Shown here piece after piece: positions 1 to 9,000 of a stretch of 64,000 nucleotides of DNA; the first letter of the stretch is position 1, and every line of letters starts with the position of its first letter. The notes below the pieces were generated by a model. That model saw nothing but the letters and a program-made list of their open reading frames with translations. It did not search any database and had not been told where the DNA came from. The DNA is taken from contig NZ_JAGINO010000013.1 of assembly GCF_017876115.1 (NCBI RefSeq), positions 116,538 to 180,537 on the forward strand. The letters are read 5' to 3'. A program made the translations under genes and the position numbers. Source of the stretch: Azospirillum picis. GTDB taxonomy: Bacteria > Pseudomonadota > Alphaproteobacteria > Azospirillales > Azospirillaceae.

Positions 1-3000
1 GGCTGCCACTGTAATCGCTCCAATTGGCGGGCGGCAGCAGCTTCAGCCCGGCGGCGGTTGCCACCGACATGGTGTAATGGCCGGTCACGGGGTCGGCGGC
101 CAGCACCGCACCGTTTGCATCGATCAGTTTGGCTCCAGGGGGAACATCGCTGATGACGACGCTCTCCACGGTCTCCCCCGCTGCTCCCGCTGCGACGGCG
201 AGGTTCAGCGCGATGGGGTGATCTTCCTTGCCCTGGCCACCGCCCGACAGCGTGGGGCTATCGGTGACCGCATCGACCAGAACCGTCATTGGCAGCGCGG
301 CGATGCTTGTGCCACCCGTTGCCGGATCGGTCAGCACGACATGGCCAAGCAACGTGATGGAGCCGTTTTGCTCGCTGTTCCAATTGGCAGGCGGAGTGAT
401 GGAGAGATCAGCGATCTCGCTTTCACCCACGGTCCAGACATTGTGCACCGGGTCATAGATGCCGGCCGACAGTTTGGCACCGGCGGGCAGAGAGGCAGCG
501 TCGATCACCAGCGTTGCCGTCTGGCCGCTGTGCCCTCCAATCTTGATGGACAGCGCAATCGTGCCATCCTCTGCGCCTTTCGCCCCGATCACGCCATTGG
601 GCTGCAATTGGCCATAGCCAAGGGACGGCATTGTCGGGTCAATGGGGACGAGCTCCCCTGTGCCCGCCCCACCAGCATGCCCATGGTTGCCGTTGTTTTG
701 GTTCCCATTGCCATTCCCGGTGCTGCCGGTGCTGTTCTCCGCGTTGTTGTTGGGACCGGAATTGCCGGGCGCGGTTTGATCTCCGTTGCCCCACCCGTTG
801 TTCGCGTGGCTGCCACCGCCATGGCTGGCGCCGTTTTCAGCAAAGCTGATGGAGAAGTGGGTGGGTGAACCCTGGCCAACACTTCCCGTGTCACGCTCGA
901 CGCTCAGGGGTGTGATGGTGATGGTGGCGGAGGTGAGTGCCGTGCCGCTGCTGTCGCGCAGCCCCACAGGCACCCGAAGGTTCAGCCCGCCTCCACCGGT
1001 GGCAGTGTCCCACTGTGCGGGGGTCAACAGCCATCGGCCATGTCCTTCATTCAGCCCAACCAGATGGCCGGCGCCATCGACCAGAATGGCACCGTCGGGA
1101 AGACCGTCCACCGCCATCCACAGCCGTTCCGAGCTGTCCTTGTCTCCCAAATTCAGGCGATCAGCCACCGGCAGAGCCGCGAACAAGCCCGAGTTCATGG
1201 TCAGATCGCTGAAGCTGCCCGAGACGGTCGGCGCATCGGCCACGCCCGAGACCGCAAGCGTGAGGGTCTTGGTGGTGGTCAGGCTGGCGGCACCATGGTC
1301 GTGGCTGACCACGCTGACCCCGATGCTGATCGGATTGCCGTGGTTGGTGTAGTCGCTGTAGTTCTGCGGCGGCTTCACCGCGAACTTCGACAGGTCGAAG
1401 CCTGCCGGCACGGTGTAGAGACCGCCGGCCGGGATCGCCACCTCCCGGCCGTCATAGAGGAAGGTCGAACCGCTCGGCAGCTTGCCGAGGTCGAGGCTGA
1501 TGCTGTCGACCGTCTCGCCGATGCCGCCGGCCGCCACCGACAGATGGAGGGCCATCACGGCGTCTTCATCGTAGGTGCCGCCGCCGGAGATCCTCGCCTG
1601 GTCGGTCACCGCGTCGATGGTGACCTCGACGCTGCGCTGGTCGATGCGAACGTCGCCGTCCACCTCGGTCACCACCACGTCGGCCCTCAGCGTCAGCACG
1701 CCGCGGGTATCGACGTTGGCGTTCTCCGGCACCACCAGCCGCAGGCTGGACAGATACTGCTGGTCGACCGACCATTTGCCGGGCGCGATCGGCACCAGGT
1801 TGTCGATCGACACGCCATTGGCGAACTGCAGGGAGCAGCCGGCCGGCAGGTCGCTGATCACCACCGACAGATGCTCCGACCCGTCGCCATCCTTCGGCGA
1901 CAGCGCCCCGAAGCCGAGATCGACCAGGCTGCCGTGCGTGACGTTGCCGCTGGCGGCGTCGCCGTCCTCCTTGACATGGACCTGGAAATTGCCTGCGCCC
2001 AGGCCGTTGGGGGCGTCGGCGACGCCCTTGACATGCACGTCGAAGGTGATCTTGGTGCCGGCGCTGGTCTGGACGCCGGTGTCGACGTCGGTGTCGGTGG
2101 AGATCAGCGTGGCGGTCACCGCCATGCCGCCCTGGCCCGGGCTCCAGCCGCTCCAATCCTGTCCGGCAGCGCCCTTGCTGCTCCAGTCGCTCCAATCCTT
2201 GGGCGGCAGCAGGAACAGGCCGCCGGCCTTCATCTTATCCACCTCCGCGGCGGTGAAGCTGTAATGGCCGCCGAACGCCTCGCCGCTGTTGGCCACCCAC
2301 TGGCCGACCGGTGTGGCGTCCGTCGGCGAGACGTAGAACTGCGCGTCCGGCGGGATGCCGCCCAGGGTCAGGCTCAGCGCCTCGTTGCGGTCGGTCAGGG
2401 CCTCGGTCAGGTGCAGGTCGATGCGGCTGTCCTCATACCCCGAGGCATGGGCGCTCTGGCTCAGCAGCGGCGCTTCCGGCGTACCGGTGACCGTGACGGT
2501 CAGGGTGACGGGAGTGGAGACGGCGACGTCGCCGTTCGACGCCTCGGTCGCAACCCCCGTCACCTTCAAGGTGAGATCCGCGTTCACATCCTTGGGCGGC
2601 AACAGCTTCAGGTCGGCGAGGTCGGCCTGGTACAGCGTCCAACTGCCGTCGGCGTTCCTGCTGCCGTGATTGAGCAGGGCGCCTGTCGGCAGCCCCTCGA
2701 TGCGCAGGCTGAGGCTTTCCGATCCGTCATGGTCTGGCGTGGTGATGGCGATCTTGCCGCCGAGATCGATCCAGCTATCCTCGTTGCCGCTGGCGGCGGT
2801 CACGGTGACCTTTGGCGTGTCGGCAACCGCCTCCACCGTCACCCGCAGGTCGTACACCTTGGAGGTGGCGGACGAGGTGGCGATGTGGGCCGGATCACCG
2901 GTCTCCTTCGCCGTCGCGGTGATGTGCAGGGTGAAGTCGGCGTCGCTGTGGGCCGGCGGCGTGATGTGCAGGTTCTTGAGCTGCTCCGGGGTCAGGGTGG

Positions 3001-6000
3001 CCGCCCCGTCGACGACGGTGAGGATCCTGCCGTTGCCGTCGGTCAGCGTGGCCCCATCGGGAATGCCGGTGATGGTCAGGTGATCGATCACCTCCGACCC
3101 GTCGGCATCCGTCAGGTGCGGCGCGATCGACAGCTTGATCGGCGCGCCCTCCTTGCCTGCGGCGGCGGCGGCGGTCACGGTGGGGGCATCGGCGACGGCA
3201 TCGACCTCCACCGCCAGGATGCGGGTCGTGGTCGCGGTCACAACCGCCTTGCTGTCGGGATCGACCTTCTGGGCCGACAGCTTGGTGGTCAGCGCCAACC
3301 CGGCGCTGTGATTGCCGCTGTTCCAGTCACTCCAGTCGCGCGGCGGCTGCACGAACAGGCCATGGCCGGCCGAGGCGATCTTGGTGAGGTCGGCGGCACT
3401 GAAGCTCCAGCTCTTGCTGGCGGCGTCGTAGCTGCCGACCATCGTGCCGTAGTCGGGGCTGGACGGGTCGTCGGTGGTGTAGAACACCGTGCCTTCCGGC
3501 TGGCCGCTGATGGTCATGCCGGTAAAGGTCTCGCCGGGATCGGACAGCCGCGTGTCCAGGTGGACATTGATGCGGGTGTCCTCGTCCCCCTTGGCTGGAC
3601 CAGTCTGGCCGAGGATCGGGGCCTCCGCCGTCGCCTTCACGGTGACGAGGATGGTCTTCACCTCCGACAGGGCGTCGCGCACGGACACCTGCGCATCCTC
3701 CCCGCGCTCGCTGGCGGTCGCCTGCACGGTGATGCTGAAATCCTTGGCGTCGTGGGCCGGCGGCAGCAACTTCAGGCCGGCGATGTCGGCACTGTCGATC
3801 TTCCAGCTGTGCGTGCCGGTTGCCTTATCGGTGATCCCCAGATCCACGCCATGGTTGAGCGTGGCGCCGGCCGGCACTTTGCTGATGGTGATGGAGGCGA
3901 TGTATTCCGAGCCGTCGGCGTCGGCGACGGTCGGGGTGATCTTCAGGTCGATCCACCGCCCCGCTGCGCCGCTCAGGTCGTTCTGGGAGCCCGTGGCGTT
4001 CGAAACACCCAGCTTGGGCGTGTCGGCGACCGCATCGACATGGACGGTGATGTCGGTGGCGGTGGAGGCGGTGGTGGCCTTGCCGCTGTCCGGGTCCACT
4101 TCCGTCGCTGTCAAGGTGACGTGCAGTGGCAGGCCGGCGGTGTGATCGGCGCTGCTCCAGTCGCTCCAGTCCGGCGGCGGCTTGAGGTAGAGCCCGTTGC
4201 CGGCCTGGTTCAGCTTGGCGATCTCGGCGTCGCTGAAGGTCCAGGTTCCCGCCGACTGGGTGCCGATCGAGTTCCCTTCGGCATCGAAGAACTGGCTTTT
4301 GTCCGGCACCCCGGTGATGGTCAGGGTCAGCGTTTCCGCCGTGGTGGTTGAGGAGAGGGTGAAGCCCAAAGCCTCGGTCAGGTTCAGGTTGATGCGCGTG
4401 TCCTCGTCACCGCCCGCAGGAAGGGTCTGGTGGAGCACGGGGGTGTCGGCCACACCCTCGACCTCGACCCGCACCGCCTGGGTGGTGGTGGCGGTCGACT
4501 TGGAAACATGGCTGCCGAGTTCGGTGGCGGTGGCGACGAAGGTCAAGGTGAAGTCGCGGGCGTCATGCGCACCGGGCAACACCTTCAGATTGGCGAGCGC
4601 CTCGCGCAGCACCGCCGGATTGTCGGGGTCGCCGGCGATGGTCCAGCTACCGTCGTTGTTCTGGATACCGGCATTCAGCCTGGCCCCTGCCGGCAGCCCG
4701 GTGATGGTGACGGAGCTGACATACTCGGAGCCGTCCTTGTCGGTCGGAGCGGCAAAGGTCTTGAGGGCGATCCAGTTCTCGGTCTTGCCGTCGAACTCGG
4801 CGCCTTTCACCGTGGTGGTGCCGTTCGCCGCGGTCGCCGCGAAGGTCAGGCTGGGCGCATCGGCGACCGAGTTGACCGTCACGGTGAAATCCAGCGCCGA
4901 TGACGGGGCATGGGTGACGATGCCGCTGTCGGGATCGGTCTCGCTCGCGGTCAGCTTCGCCTGCAACTGCATGCCGGTGGCGTGGCCGGCGGTGTCGTAG
5001 TCGCTCCAGTCCGTCGGCGGCAGCATGTAGAGGCTGCCATTCCTGACCACGGCGATCTCGCCGTCGTTGAAGGTCCAGGTGCCGGGCGACGTCTCGGTGC
5101 CGACCGGCGTGTCGCCGGTGGCGGCGCTGAAGAACTTGGTTCCCGCCGGCACCCCGGTGATGGTCAGGGTCAGCGTTTCCGGCGTGGTGGCTGACGAGGC
5201 GCTGAAGCCCAGCGCCTCGGTCAGGTTCAAGTTGATGCGCGTGTCCTCGTCGCCGCCCGCAGGAAGGGTCTGGCGGAGCATGGGGGTGTCGGCCACCCCC
5301 TCCACCGTGACCTTCAGCGTCGTGCTGGTCGAGGCGGTCGCCACCGCCACGTGGCTCCCCTGCTCCGTCGCCGTCGCCGTGAAGGTCAAGGTGAAGTCGC
5401 GGGCGTCATGCGCCCCCGGCTGCACCTTCAGGTCGCCCAGGTCGCCGGCGGCCACCGTCCAGCTACCGTCGTCGTTCCGGCTGCCGTGGTTGAGCAGCGC
5501 CGCCGCTGGCAGCCCGGTGACGGTGACGGCCAGCGTCTCCGAACCGTCCTGGTCCCTCAGTTCGGGCGCGGTGATGCTCAGCGCGATCCAGTTGGGGGTC
5601 TTCCCGTCATACTCATGGCCGCTCGCATCCTGCGCCACCATGGCTTTCGGCTGATCGGCGACGGCATCGACCCGCACCGACAGCGTCTGCTCGGTGTGCG
5701 AGGTGCTCACCACCTTGCTGTCGGGGTCGGTGGCCTCCGCCGTCAGCGTCGCGCCGATCCGCATGCCGGTGTCGTGCCCGGCGGTGTCGTAGTCGCTCCA
5801 GTCCTTCGGCGGCTGGAGGTACAGCCCGCCGGAGCGGATCGTCGCCACCTCCTCCGCGCTGAAGCTCCATCTCCCGTCGCCGTTGTCATGCCCGATCGGA
5901 TGCCCGTTGCTGCCCGCGAAGAAATGCGAATCAGACGGCACGCCGGTGAGCTCCAGCTTGGTCAGCCGCTCGTTCGGGTCGCTCACCGACAGGCTCAACT

Positions 6001-9000
6001 TCAGGTCGATCAGCGTGTCCTCGTTGCCGCGCGCCGCACCCGGAACCAGCAGCGGCGTCTCGGCGATGCCGGTGACCGTCACCGCGATCCGCACCGGGTC
6101 GGACACCGCCGTCCCCTGACCCGCCGCCACCTGGCTGCCGCTCTCCGTTGCGTTGGCGACGATGGTCAGCGTGAAGTCGTGAGCATTGTGGGCGCCCGGC
6201 AGCAGCTTCAGATCGCCCCACTGCCCGTCCGGCACCGTCCAGCTGCCGTTGTCGTTCCGGCTGCCATGGTTCAGCTTTGCGTCGGTCGGCACGCCGGTGA
6301 TTGTCAGGCTGGCGACCTCCGAGCCGTCGCTGTCCTTCAGATGCGGGGTGATGTCGAGCGCCAGCCAATTGGCGTCCGCCCCGCTGTCGTCGTTCTGGGT
6401 GATGGTCAGCCGGTCATGGAGCACCGACACCGTCGGCTGATCGGCCACCGCGTTGACGTGCAGGGTGAAGGTCAGCGTCTTGTCGGCGGTGGTGGTGACG
6501 TGGCTGTCGGGATCGGTCTGGCTGGCGGTCAGCGTCGCGGTGATGCTGGCGCCGGCATTATGATCGGCGGTGTTCCAGTCGCTCCAGTCCTCGGGCGGCT
6601 GGATGTAGAGCCCGTTGCCGGCCTGCTTGAGCGTGGCGATCTCGTCGCTGCTGAAGCTCCAGCTCTTGGTCGTGGCGTCATAGTGGCCGATGGCGCTGTG
6701 GACGGGATCGCCGCTGGCCGAGCTGTAGAAGGTCGAGCCTTCCGGCACCCCGGTCAGCACCAGACCCAGCGTCTCGTTGCTCCCCTTTACCGCCATGTCG
6801 AGGTTCAGCGCGATGCGGCTGTCCTCGTTCCCCGCCGCCGCCGCGCTCTGCGTCAGCGCAGGCGTGTCCGCCACACCCGCCACCGTGACAAGGAGCTTGA
6901 CCGGGTCGGACACCGCCTCGGCCACCGCCACCGCGCTGCCCTTTTCTTGGGTGGTGGTGGTGATGGTGAGGGTGAAGTCGGTGTCGCTGTTGGGCGGCGG
7001 CTTGATCGTCAGGTCGGCAAGATCGCCCGGCTCCAGCGTCCAGACGCCATGCCCCTGGTTTTGGCCGTGGCTCAGCGTGGCGCCCTCCGGCACATCGCTG
7101 ATGGTGATGCGGACGATCTCCTCCGACCCATCGCGGTCGCTCACCGACGGATGGATGGCAAGGCGGATCGCCGTGTCCTCCAAACCGCCATCCGTGCTGG
7201 CGGTGACCTTCGGCTGATCGGCCACCGCATCGACATGCAGGGTGAAGGTCAGCGTCTTGTCGGCGGTGGTGGTGACGTGGCTGTCGGGATCGGTCTGGCT
7301 GGCGGTCAGCGTCGCGGTGATGCTGGCGCCGGCATTATGATCGGCGGTGTTCCAGTCGCTCCAGTCCTCGGGCGGCTGGATGTAGAGCCCGTTGCCGGCC
7401 TGCTTGAGCGTGGCGATCTCGTCGCTGCTGAAGCTCCAGCTCTTGGTCGTGGCGTCATAGTGGCCGATGGCGCTGTGGACGGGATCGCCGCTGGCCGAGC
7501 TGTAGAAGGTCGCCCCCTCCGGCACCCCGGTCAGCACCAGTCCCAGCGTCTCGTTGCTCCCCTTTACCGCCATGTCGAGGTTCAGCGCGATGCGGCCGTC
7601 CTCGTTCCCCGCCGCCGCCGCGCTCTGCGTCAGCGCAGGCGTGTCCGCCACACCCGCCACCGTGACAAGGAGCTTGACCGGATCGGACACCGCCTCGGCC
7701 ACCGCCACCGCGCTGCCCTTTTCTTGGGTGGTGGTGGTGATGGTGAGGGTGAAGTCGGTGTCGCTGTTGGGCGGCGGCTTGATCGTCAGGTCGGCAAGAT
7801 CGCCCGGCTCCAGCGTCCAGACGCCATGCCCCTGGTTTTGGCCGTGGCTCAGCGTGGCGCCCTCCGGCACATCGCTGATGGTGATGCGGACGATCTCCTC
7901 CGACCCATCGCGGTCGCTCACCGACGGATGGATGGCAAGGCGGATCGCCGTGTCCTCCAAACCGCCATCCGTGCTGGCGGTGACCTTCGGCTGATCGGCC
8001 ACCGCATCGACATGCAGGGTGAAGGTCAGCGTCTTGTCGGCGGTGGTGGTGACGTGGCTGTCGGGATCGGTCTGGCTGGCGGTCAGCGTCGCGGTGATGC
8101 TGGCGCCGGCGTTATGGTTGGCGGTGTTCCAGTCGCTCCAGTCCTCGGGCGGCTGGATATAGAGCCCGTTGCCGTCCTGCTTGAGCGTGGCGATCTCGTC
8201 GCTGCTGAAGCTCCAGCTCTTGGTCGTGGCGTCATAGTGGCCGATGGCGCTGTGGACGGGATCGCCGCTGGCCGAGCTGTAGAAGGTCGCCCCCTCCGGC
8301 ACCCCGGTCAGCACCAGTCCCAGCGTCTCGTTGCTCCCCTTCACCGCCATGTCGAGGTTCAGCGCGATGCGGCTGTCCTCGTTCCCCGCCGCCGCCGCGC
8401 TCTGCGTCAGCGCAGGCGTGTCCGCCACACCCGCCACCGTGACGCGGATGTCCTTGATGTCCGACAGGGCATGTTGCTGGGCGATGGCGCCGTCGCCGCC
8501 GGTCTCGGTGGTCTGCGCCTGCAGGTGGATGGTGAAGTCGCGGTCGCTGTTGGCCGGCGGCTTGATCGCCAGGCTGCCGAGGTCACCGGCGGCGACCGTC
8601 CAGCTGCCGTTGGCGTTCTGGGTGCCATGGTTCAGCACCGCCCCGTCGGGCAGGCCGGTCACGAGCACCGCCAGCGTCTCCGACCCGTCCGTGTCGAGGG
8701 TGGCGGAGCGGACGTCGAGCGGGATCCAGCCGTCCTCCGACCCGGAGGCTGCCGACACGTCAAGCGTCGGGGTGTCGGCCACGGCATCGACACGGACATC
8801 GATGGTCCGGGTGGTGGTGGCCGCGGGCACGGCGGCGGCGCCGTCGCGGCTGGTTTCCTGGGAAGAGGCAATGACGGTGAGCTGGAAGTCGCGGGCGTCG
8901 TTCGCGGGCGGGGTCAGCTTCAGGTCGTCGAGTTGGGCGCGCAGCACCGACGGATCGTCGGGGTTGCCGGTCAGGGTCCAGCTACCGTCGGCATTGTGGG

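Noticed and set aside
1040..4351. 1,103-codon plus-strand open frame
   Set aside because: Also the shadow of the adhesin gene; no ribosome-binding site and biased low-complexity residues.
6459..8445. CRISPR array from regularly spaced repeats
   Set aside because: Repeats are coding, 777 bp long and contiguous, with no short repeats or spacers.
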